DNA from: Oscillospiraceae bacterium
GTDB lineage: Bacteria > Bacillota > Clostridia > Oscillospirales > Ruminococcaceae
Length of the DNA stretch: 64,000 nt
Reading direction: 5' to 3'
Assembly: GCA_017415165.1 (NCBI GenBank)
Contig: JAFQIY010000041.1
Coordinates: 62,001 to 126,000, forward strand
Shown: positions 1 through 7,985 of the stretch, piece by piece
Numbering within the stretch: position 1 is the stretch's first letter
How the letters are laid out: every line of letters starts with the position of its first letter
Notes under the pieces: generated by a model
The model's database searches: none
Seen by the model: only the letters and a program-made list of their open reading frames with translations
What the model was told of the DNA's origin: nothing
Program-made: the position numbers and the translations under genes

Positions 1-119
1 TTTTCACTCTTGTCGATGCAAACAACATAACCGCTTGTAGCCTTTGCAGCATTATTAATCATATCAATTAAGATCTTAGTTTTACCTGTACCCTTAGTTC
101 CTGTAATAATTTTTACCAT
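1..119 (-). CDS. P-loop ATPase, N-terminal part only (cut by window start)
   Basis: Reading the minus strand from an ATG at 119 gives a 39-residue open frame that runs off the window. It begins MVKIITGTKGTGKTKILIDM, so a Walker A loop (GTKGTGKT) sits at residues 7-14, directly after the first beta strand. That is typical of small cytoplasmic P-loop NTPases. An ACGGAG ribosome binding site lies just upstream. Nothing C-terminal is visible, so the substrate and family cannot be assigned; clostridial genomes carry short conserved proteins of this kind. It lies about 80 bp downstream of pgi on the same strand and could be transcribed with it. Confidence 0.75.
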   Translation of the reverse strand, partial: MVKIITGTKGTGKTKILIDMINNAAKATSGYVVCIDKSE

Positions 120-163
120 AAAAACACTCCGTTCCGCCGCTTTCAACGGCATTTTTTATTAAA

Positions 164-184
164 CACCTGATAACTCTGCAGGTG
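164..184 (-). terminator. weak hairpin after pgi
   Basis: A 6-bp stem (CACCTG/CAGGTG, 9-nt loop) is followed on the minus strand by TTTAAT. It is weak as an intrinsic terminator, so partial read-through from pgi into the P-loop gene is plausible. Confidence 0.3.
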
Positions 185-197
185 ATAACAGACTTAA

Positions 198-1532
198 TTA
201 ACCAAGCTTTGCTTCAAGAGCAGCCTTCTGATCCTCATATCCAGGCTTACCGAGAAGTGCAAACATATTCTTCTTATAGCTTTCAACACCTGGCTGATTA
301 AATGGATTTACACCAAGCATATATCCGCTTACTGCACAAGCCTTTTCAAAGAAGTATACCATATATCCAAAGCTCTTTTCAGAAGTATCCTCAAGTTCAA
401 GAACGATATTTGGAACACCGCCTTCAGTATGAGCAAGAACTGTACCTTCAAAAGCCTTTCTGTTTACAACAGACATATTCTGATTTGTAAGGAAGTTAAG
501 ACCGTCAAGATTTTCTGCATCATCATCGAGGAAGAAATCCTGCTTCGGCTTCTTTATATCAACAACAGTTTCAAACATAATTCTGGAACCGTCCTGAATA
601 AACTGCCCAAGTGAGTGGAGGTCTGTAGAGAAGATTGCAGAAGATGGGAAAATACCCTTATTATCCTTACCTTCACTTTCACCGAAAAGCTGCTTCCACC
701 ATTCAGCCATCATTGTGAAGCTTGGATCATATGAAATAAGCATTTCAACAGACTTATTCTTGGAATAAAGAATATTTCTGATTGCAGCATACTTATAGCA
801 GTCATTGTTATCAAAATCAGCACAAAGTTCATCCTGAGCCTGCTTTGCACCAGCCATAATTGCATCGATATCACAGCCTGCAACAGCAATAGGAAGAAGT
901 CCAACAGCTGTAAGAACAGAAAATCTTCCGCCTACGTCATCAGCAATTACAAATGTTTCGTAGCCTTCTGTGTCAGCAAGCTGCTTGAGTGTACCTCTTG
1001 CCTTATCTGTTGTACAGAAAATTCTATCCTTAGCACCTTCCTTGCCGTACTTCTTTTCAACCATACTGCGGAATACTCTGAAAGCGAGTGCAGGTTCAGT
1101 TGTTGTACCGGACTTAGAAATAACATTAACGGAAAAATCCTTGCCTTCGCAAAGAGAAATAATTTCGTTGAGGTATGTTGGGCTGATATTATTACCAACA
1201 TAATAAATCTCAGGAGTATCCTTCTTGAGATTGTTGTAGAGAGGCGACTTGAGGAGCTCAATTGCAGCTCTTGCGCCAAGATAAGAACCACCGATACCGA
1301 TTACGATGAGAACATCGGAATTCTTCTTAATTTTTTCAGCAGCAGCTTTAATTCTTGCAAATTCCTCTTTATCATAGTTTGTAGGCAGGTCTACCCAACC
1401 AAGAAAATCGTTTCCAGCACCTGAACGTTCAGCAAGAGTTTTTGCTGCGAGTTCAACAGAAGCCTTAACAGACTCCATTTCGTGCGGTGCGATAAAATTC
1501 TGTAAATACTTAGTGTTCAATGAGATTGACAT
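198..1532 (-). CDS. pgi: glucose-6-phosphate isomerase
   Basis: Interconverts glucose 6-phosphate and fructose 6-phosphate in cytoplasmic glycolysis and gluconeogenesis. The 444-residue product has the short bacterial length (about 445-450). It shows the sugar-phosphate binding stretch [11 protein letters not shown] near residues 79-89, a [11 protein letters not shown] signature mid-protein, and SLGQFIQDG followed by a C-terminal [10 protein letters not shown] segment that supplies the catalytic lysine region. The ATG at 1532 is preferred: GGAGGAG lies 6 nt before it, whereas an upstream in-frame TTG at 1547 overlaps that ribosome binding site. A promoter sits close upstream, so the gene is probably transcribed alone or with the partial ATPase gene. 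Confidence 0.97.
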   Translation of the reverse strand: MSISLNTKYLQNFIAPHEMESVKASVELAAKTLAERSGAGNDFLGWVDLPTNYDKEEFARIKAAAEKIKKNSDVLIVIGIGGSYLGARAAIELLKSPLYNNLKKDTPEIYYVGNNISPTYLNEIISLCEGKDFSVNVISKSGTTTEPALAFRVFRSMVEKKYGKEGAKDRIFCTTDKARGTLKQLADTEGYETFVIADDVGGRFSVLTAVGLLPIAVAGCDIDAIMAGAKQAQDELCADFDNNDCYKYAAIRNILYSKNKSVEMLISYDPSFTMMAEWWKQLFGESEGKDNKGIFPSSAIFSTDLHSLGQFIQDGSRIMFETVVDIKKPKQDFFLDDDAENLDGLNFLTNQNMSVVNRKAFEGTVLAHTEGGVPNIVLELEDTSEKSFGYMVYFFEKACAVSGYMLGVNPFNQPGVESYKKNMFALLGKPGYEDQKAALEAKLG

Positions 1533-1564
1533 AACTATCTCCTCCAAAAATAATTCCTAAGATA

Positions 1565-1593
1565 ATATTACTATAAATCCGCAGATTTTGCAA
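1565..1593 (-). promoter_or_regulatory. sigma-A promoter of pgi
   Basis: On the minus strand TTGCAA is followed after 17 nt by TAATAT. The -10 element ends about 32 nt before the pgi ATG, a suitable leader length. Confidence 0.6.
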
Positions 1594-1643
1594 TAATTTT
1601 TATCAATCTAAAGCTTTCCAAAAGCGAGTTTTGGATATTTTCA

Positions 1644-2795
1644 CTAAAATGTTAAAAGTTTTTTGAGTATTATGTCAAGTGATTTGGTTATATTAATTTC
1701 ATTTATATTTTCTTTGGTAACTATATCTACACAAAACATCAATTTATTATTTCGGAAGTATTGTATCTCTCCTACTTTATGTCCTTTTGGTACAGGTGCA
1801 TACACATAATCCGTTATAACTATTTTAGATGTTACAGAATTGACTGCACTGTTAGGTAATACTACTTTTCTGATTTTTTCATACTCAAGAGCAACTGTTT
1901 TTGCAAGTCCGCCTTTTACAGAAATTTCAACCGGAATATTTTCTGGAAGCGCAGGAGTAAACACAGTATATTCAGAAAAAGCCATATTCAGCAGACTTTT
2001 GGCTTTTGACAAGCTGTTGTCCTCGTCTTCATACCCAAGAACAACCGAAATATATGCTGTATCATTTCTTTCTGCACCTACAGAAATACAATATCCTGAA
2101 TTATCAGTATATCCAGCCTTAAAGCCTAAAATACCATTGTACGATTTAACAAGTTTATTCGCATTCACCAGTTCCGTCTCACCACCACGGACGAAATCAC
2201 GCCAACATACAAAATACTCCTGCAAAAAATCATATTCTGCAAGTTCTGCGCAAAGAATTGCCATATCATAAGCTGTAGAAATTTGTTCCATATCGTTATA
2301 ATAACCATTGCAGTTAGTAAAAGCTGTATTTTTCATTCCGATTTTTTCTGCATAGTCATTCATAAGCGTTGTAAAGTTTTCTTCTGTTTCTGAAACAGCT
2401 TCAGCAAGTACCACTGCCGCATCATTTGCATTTCCTATAATAACCGCTTTAAGAAGCTCACTGACTGTTATTTCTTCCCCCTGCATCAGCCATATCTGAG
2501 CGCCTTGCATAGAATTGGCATATGCCGAAGTTTTCAATGTATCATTCAAAGCAATTGTTCCGTTTTCAATATTTTCTGCAATTATTAATACAGTCATTAA
2601 TTTAGCCATTGTTCCTACAGGAACTTTTTCATTCTCATTTTTACTTGATATAACCACCTTGCTATTTGCCTCAATCAACACATAACTGTCAGCATATTCT
2701 TTTTCTTCCGCAATTGCATTTATACATATAAAATTAATTATATAAGCAATTGCAGCAAATATGTTTATTAAACATTTAACAGCACGATTACACAT
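1644..2795 (-). CDS. D-alanyl-D-alanine carboxypeptidase (S11) homolog with altered active-site motifs
   Basis: The 383-residue product has a signal peptide (residues 1-29) followed by an S11 penicillin-binding fold like DacF/PBP5, enzymes that trim the terminal D-Ala from peptidoglycan stem peptides. Overall alignment is clear, including GAQIWL near residues 98-103 and the STAYDMAIL block. However, the three catalytic motifs are changed: SxxK reads TMAK (62-65), SxN reads NAN (122-124) and KTG reads KAG (226-228). The protein may be a catalytically altered or purely structural homolog. The C-terminal half resembles the usual PBP5 beta domain. Start: ATG at 2795 with GGAGGG 5 nt upstream; the TTG at 2810 overlaps no better site. 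Monocistronic and divergent from tyrA. Confidence 0.82.
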   Translation of the reverse strand: MCNRAVKCLINIFAAIAYIINFICINAIAEEKEYADSYVLIEANSKVVISSKNENEKVPVGTMAKLMTVLIIAENIENGTIALNDTLKTSAYANSMQGAQIWLMQGEEITVSELLKAVIIGNANDAAVVLAEAVSETEENFTTLMNDYAEKIGMKNTAFTNCNGYYNDMEQISTAYDMAILCAELAEYDFLQEYFVCWRDFVRGGETELVNANKLVKSYNGILGFKAGYTDNSGYCISVGAERNDTAYISVVLGYEDEDNSLSKAKSLLNMAFSEYTVFTPALPENIPVEISVKGGLAKTVALEYEKIRKVVLPNSAVNSVTSKIVITDYVYAPVPKGHKVGEIQYFRNNKLMFCVDIVTKENINEINITKSLDIILKKLLTF

Positions 2796-2867
2796 AATAT
2801 CCCTCCACAAATTACTACTGAATTTTATGCGTACAAACTGTTATTTAGAAAAGATTATTGATAGATA

Positions 2868-2896
2868 TTGACTTTTGTACATAAAAGTGCTAAAAT
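2868..2896 (+). promoter_or_regulatory. sigma-A promoter of tyrA
   Basis: TTGACT, a 17-nt spacer, then TAAAAT; the tyrA start codon follows 34 nt after the -10 element. Confidence 0.75.
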
Positions 2897-2930
2897 ATTA
2901 ATACAAATCAATTAGAATAGAGGAGTTCTT

Positions 2931-3761
2931 ATGAAAATTACAGCTGTCGGACTCGGACTTATCGGCGGGTCTATGTGTAAGGCTATCAAAAAGCATACAA
3001 ACCATACTGTTTATGGTATTGATATAAACAAGGAAACAATTGAAATGGCTTTGTCGCAGAATGCAATTGACGCTGAAACCGATGATTTAGGAATCGCTGA
3101 TATAACTATTGTTTCGCTTTATCCAACAGATACTATTGACTACATTATTTCAAATGCTGATAAATTCAAGGAAGGCAGTATTGTTGTTGACACCTGCGGT
3201 ATCAAGAAAGAGGTTGTTGATAAGGTTACTCCTGTGCTTGAAAAATATGGTGTAACTTTTATCGGTGCACATCCAATGGCGGGACGTGAGTTTTCGGGAT
3301 TTGAATATTCGCTTGATAATTTATTCGATGAAGCAAGCTTTATTATTACACCGTCAGAAAGTGTTCCGCAGGCTAAGCTTAATCTGCTGGAAGATTTGAT
3401 TTACTCAATTCATTTCAAGAAGGTTGTTTTTGCAACTCCTGAGGAGCACGACCAGATTATCGCTTTCACCAGCCAGCTTGCTCACGTTGTTTCCAACGCT
3501 TATATCAAGAGTCCTACCAATCAGAAGCAGCTTGGTTTCAGTGCGGGAAGCTTTCAGGATTTAACCCGTGTTGCTAAGCTTAATGAAGTGATGTGGACTC
3601 CCCTGTTTATGCTGAACAAGGAGCCGCTTTGCTTTGAGATTGATTACATTATAAAGAGCCTTACGGAATATCGCGACGCTTTGATGAATGAGGATAACGA
3701 GAAGCTGAAGGCACTTCTGCGTGACGGACGCATACTTAAAGAAAATTCGAAGAAGTTATGA
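2931..3761 (+). CDS. tyrA: prephenate dehydrogenase
   Basis: NAD-dependent oxidative decarboxylation of prephenate to 4-hydroxyphenylpyruvate on the tyrosine branch. The 276-residue protein opens with a Rossmann dinucleotide loop (GLGLIGGS, residues 7-14), has the conserved HPMAGRE at 114-120 around the prephenate-binding histidine region, and ends in the all-helical dimerisation domain. It lacks a C-terminal ACT domain, so no feedback-sensing domain is fused to it. AGAGGAG precedes the ATG by 6 nt. No other aromatic amino acid gene is next to it; it has its own promoter and terminator. Arogenate dehydrogenase activity cannot be excluded from sequence alone. Confidence 0.93.
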   Translation: MKITAVGLGLIGGSMCKAIKKHTNHTVYGIDINKETIEMALSQNAIDAETDDLGIADITIVSLYPTDTIDYIISNADKFKEGSIVVDTCGIKKEVVDKVTPVLEKYGVTFIGAHPMAGREFSGFEYSLDNLFDEASFIITPSESVPQAKLNLLEDLIYSIHFKKVVFATPEEHDQIIAFTSQLAHVVSNAYIKSPTNQKQLGFSAGSFQDLTRVAKLNEVMWTPLFMLNKEPLCFEIDYIIKSLTEYRDALMNEDNEKLKALLRDGRILKENSKKL

Positions 3762-3797
3762 AAAAAGCTTGTACCTTTTGTGGGTACAAGCTTTTTT
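3761..3797. terminator. bidirectional terminator between tyrA and the membrane-protein operon
   Basis: AAAAAAGCTTGTACC pairs with GGTACAAGCTTTTTT around a short loop. A-run and T-run flank it on both sides, so it can stop transcripts from both convergent units. It overlaps the stop codons of both genes. Confidence 0.9.
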
Positions 3798-4338
3798 ACT
3801 TAAACTTCCTCAAAAACGTAGGTCTGAACCACTTCTTATATGCGGCGATTACCTGTGTTAAGGTGTAATCGTAGAATATAAAAATAAGGTTTCCGAAAAC
3901 AAGCAGTCCGGGGATAAGCCATTGGTTGTAGAAGCCAAATTCTTCAAAAAGGTCGATTGTGCCGAGGATGTTCATTGTTACATAGAAAATTATCACAACG
4001 GAAATGTTGAATGAAACAAGCTTACAAAGCCAGCACAGCACCTTGCTTTTCATTGCTTCAAAATAGGATTTTGCCACGGGATAGTACCCAAAGAAAAATG
4101 TGAAGAAAAGCCACGCTTCTTTATCGGGTGTTACAAAGAATGAAAGCACGGCGACTACTGTGTAGGTTACAAAAGACCAGGATGTGCTGACCTCGATTGC
4201 AACTACTGTAATTAACATTCCCGCAAAAAGCGGTAGGGTTATATTAAGCGGTGGAAATACGGCTGTAAGGAACATCATTACAAGGCAAAGCGCCGCAACT
4301 ATTCCGCCAAGTGAAACTCTATAGCTGACTTTTTTCAT
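3796..4338 (-). CDS. polytopic membrane protein of unknown function
   Basis: A 180-residue, very hydrophobic protein with about six predicted membrane segments (roughly 10-28, 33-50, 53-70, 75-90, 104-125, 138-158) and a basic C-terminal tail (KKWFRPTFLRKFK). The opening ISLGG-like helix and overall size recall ECF-transporter S components, but I cannot name a family and no ECF ATPase gene is near. Last gene of the operon with the DUF5685 and J-like proteins, so it may act with them at the membrane. Start: ATG at 4338 preceded by AAAGAG; an in-frame GTG at 4362 lies only one base after its AAGGA and is too close to use. Function is not inferred further. Confidence 0.7.
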   Translation of the reverse strand: MKKVSYRVSLGGIVAALCLVMMFLTAVFPPLNITLPLFAGMLITVVAIEVSTSWSFVTYTVVAVLSFFVTPDKEAWLFFTFFFGYYPVAKSYFEAMKSKVLCWLCKLVSFNISVVIIFYVTMNILGTIDLFEEFGFYNQWLIPGLLVFGNLIFIFYDYTLTQVIAAYKKWFRPTFLRKFK

Positions 4339-4372
4339 ATTAATGCTCTTTAAGAGCTTCACTTCCTTTCTT

Positions 4373-4936
4373 TTAACAACAGCTTATAAGGTCGCCGCCT
4401 GCACATTCACAGCAGCAGTCTGCACAGATGAGTCCCTCACATATATCGCAGGTGTCACAGCAACAGAACTGATAACCTGAGTCATTGTTTGTATTCTGAT
4501 TTGGATTGCCCTTCATAAAGCCGCCCTTGTTTGCTGTCATATGCTTTAATGCGGACGCATATTCCTGATTATAAGGTTCCATTTTGCAGGCTTGAGTGAA
4601 GTGAGAATATGCTTCGTCGAGCCAGCCTTTTGCGTAACAGGTGCTTCCTTTAAGGAAATACCATTCAGCAGGTCTGTCTGTCATTGCATCAAGCATACCG
4701 TCTGCATCGTTATAATTACCATTCTGAAGCTGATGACGCACTTCAACAAAGCCATTAGCTGCAAATTGTTCAAAGCTTCCTCGGCGTGAATTCATTATAT
4801 AATCAAAAGCGTTGGTGATTTCATTGGTTTTTTCAACATTTCCATTATACATCTGCAAAAGGGTCTTGTAAGCATCCTTGACCTCTTCATCCGTTGCATT
4901 CGGTGTAATTCCAAGTGTATTGTATGGGTTTTTCAT
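4373..4936 (-). CDS. J-domain-like protein with TPR-like middle and 12-cysteine tail
   Basis: The 187-residue product begins like a DnaJ J domain (PYNTLGITPNATDEEVKDAY) but the HPD tripeptide needed to stimulate DnaK is replaced by NGN (31-33), so classical Hsp40 activity is unlikely. Residues about 64-130 look like one or two TPR-type helical pairs (EWYFLKGSTCYAKGWLDEAY). The last 30 residues hold 12 cysteines (158-160, 163, 166, 171, 174-176, 178, 186, 187) and the protein ends in Cys-Cys. The ATG at 4936 overlaps the stop of the upstream gene and is served by AGAGG 12 nt away; the ATG at 4948 has no spacing from that site. The cysteine tail could bind metal or be lipid-modified; both are guesses. 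Confidence 0.78.
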   Translation of the reverse strand: MKNPYNTLGITPNATDEEVKDAYKTLLQMYNGNVEKTNEITNAFDYIMNSRRGSFEQFAANGFVEVRHQLQNGNYNDADGMLDAMTDRPAEWYFLKGSTCYAKGWLDEAYSHFTQACKMEPYNQEYASALKHMTANKGGFMKGNPNQNTNNDSGYQFCCCDTCDICEGLICADCCCECAGGDLISCC

Positions 4937-4937
4937 T

Positions 4938-5825
4938 TTATTTTTCATCCTCTTGTGATTTTATTTTTGCATCCTTTTTCTTAATCAGGTCATAAAAACT
5001 GTTCTTTAAACCAAGATAAACAATATTATCTGTAATAGGCTTAAATCTTTTAAGTTCAAGCTGAACATAGGTATCAGCAAGAGCCCCAAGAGTAAAATTG
5101 ATGCTGTCTTCCGTTTTTTTCTGCACTTCTTCTGTATTCAGTTCATGTATTGCGCTGTCACCAACAATAAGCGGATTAAAGCCTCTTGAATGAAAATCTT
5201 TTTCAAGGTCATCAAATGCATCTGCAATATAAATAAATCTTCCGAGAAGATAACCAAAACGATGAAGTATACGTTTCTCTTCAGGGTCATCACTAAGACC
5301 TGATGCTATTTCTGCAAGCATATTTGAAGATGGTTCTGATGCACGGTCAATTGATTTGCAGTTTTCAGCTTCAAGTTTATTCTGTTGTTTCATTTGTTCC
5401 GAAATGTATTCTGAAAGCTCAGGATACTTTGCAGAAGCTTTTTTATATGCTTTACCTGCAGCAAATTTAGCAAGCAATGACGGAAGCTTTACTAAAAATT
5501 TTTTATCTGTAATATCATCAGTAATTTTGTTATAAATAAGAATTGACGCTGCTGCTGCAGTATAGTCAAGTCCATCGGTTGATTTAAGACAGGATTTTTT
5601 TCTGAGAGGGTGTGCCATACAACGCTGAGGTTCAAACTCAGCTTCGCTTTCATTCAAGGCAAGCTCCATAAGTCCGAGGAAAGCAAAATCGTAACTCAAT
5701 GTCATTCTTGACATCAAACCATAGTTTTTACCGAGCATTTTGCAAAGACCGCAATAAACTGCATTATATATTTCAAACTCGCATATGCGCATATGCGGCT
5801 TGAACGGCTTCACATAACCGAACAT
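4938..5825 (-). CDS. DUF5685 family protein
   Basis: A 295-residue, mainly helical protein of the DUF5685 type, recognised by its start MFGYVKPFKPHMRI and the YCGLC motif (24-28). Four cysteines (25, 28, 69, 79) could form a metal knuckle. Two acidic motifs stand out: DDITD at 103-107 and DDLEKD at 205-210, the second inside IYIADAFDDLEKDFHSRGFN. Their spacing and context resemble the two Asp-rich Mg2+-diphosphate motifs of squalene/phytoene-type isoprenoid synthases. This resemblance is my inference; the family has no established reaction that I know of. First gene of a three-gene operon behind a perfect consensus promoter, overlapping the next gene. GGGGGGAG precedes the ATG by 5 nt. Confidence 0.83.
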   Translation of the reverse strand: MFGYVKPFKPHMRICEFEIYNAVYCGLCKMLGKNYGLMSRMTLSYDFAFLGLMELALNESEAEFEPQRCMAHPLRKKSCLKSTDGLDYTAAAASILIYNKITDDITDKKFLVKLPSLLAKFAAGKAYKKASAKYPELSEYISEQMKQQNKLEAENCKSIDRASEPSSNMLAEIASGLSDDPEEKRILHRFGYLLGRFIYIADAFDDLEKDFHSRGFNPLIVGDSAIHELNTEEVQKKTEDSINFTLGALADTYVQLELKRFKPITDNIVYLGLKNSFYDLIKKKDAKIKSQEDEK

Positions 5826-5859
5826 AAGCTCCCCCCAATTTATTTTATACTAATATAAA

Positions 5860-5888
5860 ATTATATCATACCATTTTAAATATGTCAA
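5860..5888 (-). promoter_or_regulatory. perfect consensus sigma-A promoter of the DUF5685 operon
   Basis: On the minus strand TTGACA, 17 nt, TATAAT, with a TGA extension before the -10. It lies about 35 nt from the DUF5685 start codon and predicts strong constitutive transcription. Confidence 0.88.
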
Positions 5889-5963
5889 ATCAATTGATTT
5901 TCACATTTTACTCATTGGTATTGCAATTATAACTTTTCGGAATACTAATCACTCAAAAAACTC

Positions 5964-5992
5964 TTGACAAGAATAGATTAACGTGATATTAT
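5964..5992 (+). promoter_or_regulatory. sigma-A promoter of the T-box/ilvB-cimA operon
   Basis: TTGACA, 17 nt, TATTAT, with TGn extension. Transcription would start near 5999, just before stem I of the T-box leader. Confidence 0.85.
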
Positions 5993-6010
5993 TATAGTAA
6001 TATATTAAAT

Positions 6011-6280
6011 GCTTTGATGAGGAAGTAAAACAGCACAAGGATTTCTCAGAGAGCTGTCGTGTGGTGCAAGACAGTATTTCCTGCTGATAATAAATCACCT
6101 CGGAGCAGTCTGCCGAACAATTTTTATTCAGTAGGTCAGGTCGGGTTTCTCCCGTTACAGAGAAGCGCATTGGCTGATGCGGCAGAGTGCGGATTAATTA
6201 TCCGAACGAGAGTGGTACCGTGGAAGTATTTATTACCTTCACCTCTTGATTTATCTTGAGGTGAAGGTTTTTATTTTTTT
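6011..6280 (+). promoter_or_regulatory. T-box riboswitch leader, probably isoleucine-specific
   Basis: An untranslated leader of about 290 nt precedes ilvB and fills the only long gene-free stretch in the window. The stem I base (GATGAGGAAGTA, with the AGTA of the S-turn) is near 6016-6027, an AGAGAG-type element at about 6048-6053, and GGTGCAAGA for the distal loop near 6063. The 3' side reads ATC-A-CCTC, placing the specifier codon AUC (Ile) at 6094-6096. The T-box sequence GAACGAGAGTGGTACCGTGG spans 6204-6223, followed by an intrinsic terminator. Uncharged tRNA-Ile would stabilise the antiterminator and switch on ilvB-cimA. The T-box class is certain; the specifier assignment is by alignment of the loop pattern and fits the genes controlled. 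Confidence 0.9.
6235..6280 (+). terminator. T-box attenuator terminator
   Basis: ACCTTCACCTC (6235-6245) pairs perfectly with GAGGTGAAGGT (6258-6268), followed by TTTTATTTTTTT. It is the OFF structure of the leader; its 5' side follows the T-box sequence closely. Confidence 0.9.
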
Positions 6281-6295
6281 AAGGGAGAGTTTGAA

Positions 6296-7972
6296 ATGTT
6301 ACTGAATGGTTCACAGATTATTTTGGAATGTCTTATCGAGCAAGGTGTTGACACAGTATTTGGTTACCCGGGAGGTGCTGTGCTTAACATTTATGATGCA
6401 CTTTATGATTACAGTGACAAAATCACACATATTCTTACATCTCACGAACAGGCTGCTTCTCACGCTGCTGATGGTTATTCCCGTACAACAGGAAAAACAG
6501 GAGTTGTAATTGCAACATCAGGTCCGGGTGCAACAAACCTTGTTACAGGACTTGCTACAGCATATATGGATAGTATACCTATGGTTGCAATCACTGGAAA
6601 TGTTGCTACTTCTCTGCTTGGACTTGACAGTTTTCAGGAGGTTGACATAACAGGTATCACAATGCCGATTACAAAGCATAATTATATTGTCAAGGATGTT
6701 ACAAAGCTTGCAGATGCAATTCGTGAGGCATTTTTCATTGCAAATGACGGAAGAAAAGGTCCTGTACTGATTGATATTCCTAAGGATATTACAGCGGCAA
6801 TGTGTGAATACGAACCTAAAGTGCCAAGAAATCACAGCTATATGGTTGATGATAATGAAATCAAGGCTGCTGCGGAGCTTATTTCAAAAGCTGAGAAGCC
6901 GTTTATTTATGCGGGCGGCGGCGTTGTATCCTGTGATGCTGTCAAGGAACTTGCAGAATTTACTGAGCTGATTGATGCTCCGGTTTCCCTCTCTCTTATG
7001 GGACAATGTGCATTTGATAATTCCGACAGACGTTACACAGGTATGCTTGGTATGCACGGAACAAAGGCATCTTCTCTTGCGCTGACAGAATGTGACCTTA
7101 TGATTGTTTTAGGTTCACGTTTTTCTGACCGTGTTACCTGCAATGCGGGGACTTTCCGTCAAGCGGCTGAAAAAGCAAATATTCTCCACATTGACATTGA
7201 CCCTGCTGAGGTTAACAAAAACATTACTGCTGATTACAAGGTTTGCGGAAATGTAAAACTTGTACTTGAAAAGCTCAATAAGATGATTGAAAAGAAAAAT
7301 CATTCCGAATGGATGGACAGAATCGTTGAATGGAAGGAAGCCTACCCTCTCTGTCAGGTATCAGATGAACCTGATGATGTTCTGCCGCAGGAAGTTCTTG
7401 AAACACTTGATGAGCTTACAAACGGTAAGGCAATCATTTCAACAGAAGTCGGTCAGCATCAGATGTGGACTGCTGAATTCTATAATTTCCGTAATCCCAG
7501 AAGCTTTGCTTCATCAGGTGGTCTTGGCACGATGGGCTATGGTCTTGGTGCAGCTATTGGCTGTAAGGTTGGTAATCCCGACAAAGTGGTTGTAAACTGT
7601 GCAGGTGACGGAAGTTTCTATATGAATATGAACGAACTGACTACTCTTGCAAAATATCAGCTTCCTGTTATTGAACTTGTATTTAACAACAGCGTACTCG
7701 GAATGGTACGTCAATGGCAGAAGCTTTTCTACAACAACCATTTCTCTCAGACAACTCTTGAAAAGCCTACAGATTTTGAACTTCTTGCCAAGGCAATCGG
7801 TATTGAAGCTCTTACAATAAAAAATAAAAATGATATCCGACCTGTACTTGAAAAAGCAATCAGACTTAACAAACCTGTACTGATTAACTGCATTATCGAC
7901 AAGGACATAAACGTTCTTCCTATGGTACCTGCCGGCGCATCTATTGCTGAGCCAATACTTGAAATTAAATGA
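6296..7972 (+). CDS. ilvB: acetolactate synthase, large catalytic subunit
   Basis: Thiamine-diphosphate enzyme joining two pyruvates to acetolactate (valine, leucine) or pyruvate with 2-oxobutyrate to acetohydroxybutyrate (isoleucine). The 558-residue protein has the N-terminal pyrimidine-binding domain with the catalytic glutamate in SHEQAA (Glu51), a central FAD/DHS-like domain and the C-terminal diphosphate domain with GDGSFYMNMNEL near residue 436. The QWQKLFYNN segment is typical of AHAS rather than other TPP decarboxylases. GGGAGAG lies 6 nt before the ATG. First gene under the T-box. No ilvN regulatory subunit, ilvC or ilvD lies nearby, so the partner subunit must be elsewhere or absent. 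Confidence 0.95.
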   Translation: MLLNGSQIILECLIEQGVDTVFGYPGGAVLNIYDALYDYSDKITHILTSHEQAASHAADGYSRTTGKTGVVIATSGPGATNLVTGLATAYMDSIPMVAITGNVATSLLGLDSFQEVDITGITMPITKHNYIVKDVTKLADAIREAFFIANDGRKGPVLIDIPKDITAAMCEYEPKVPRNHSYMVDDNEIKAAAELISKAEKPFIYAGGGVVSCDAVKELAEFTELIDAPVSLSLMGQCAFDNSDRRYTGMLGMHGTKASSLALTECDLMIVLGSRFSDRVTCNAGTFRQAAEKANILHIDIDPAEVNKNITADYKVCGNVKLVLEKLNKMIEKKNHSEWMDRIVEWKEAYPLCQVSDEPDDVLPQEVLETLDELTNGKAIISTEVGQHQMWTAEFYNFRNPRSFASSGGLGTMGYGLGAAIGCKVGNPDKVVVNCAGDGSFYMNMNELTTLAKYQLPVIELVFNNSVLGMVRQWQKLFYNNHFSQTTLEKPTDFELLAKAIGIEALTIKNKNDIRPVLEKAIRLNKPVLINCIIDKDINVLPMVPAGASIAEPILEIK

Positions 7973-7985
7973 AAGGAAATCTGCT

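Noticed and set aside
1617..1635. Stem TCCAAAA/TTTTGGA downstream of the carboxypeptidase gene
   Set aside because: Short A/T-rich stem not followed by a T-run on the minus strand; not good enough for a terminator.
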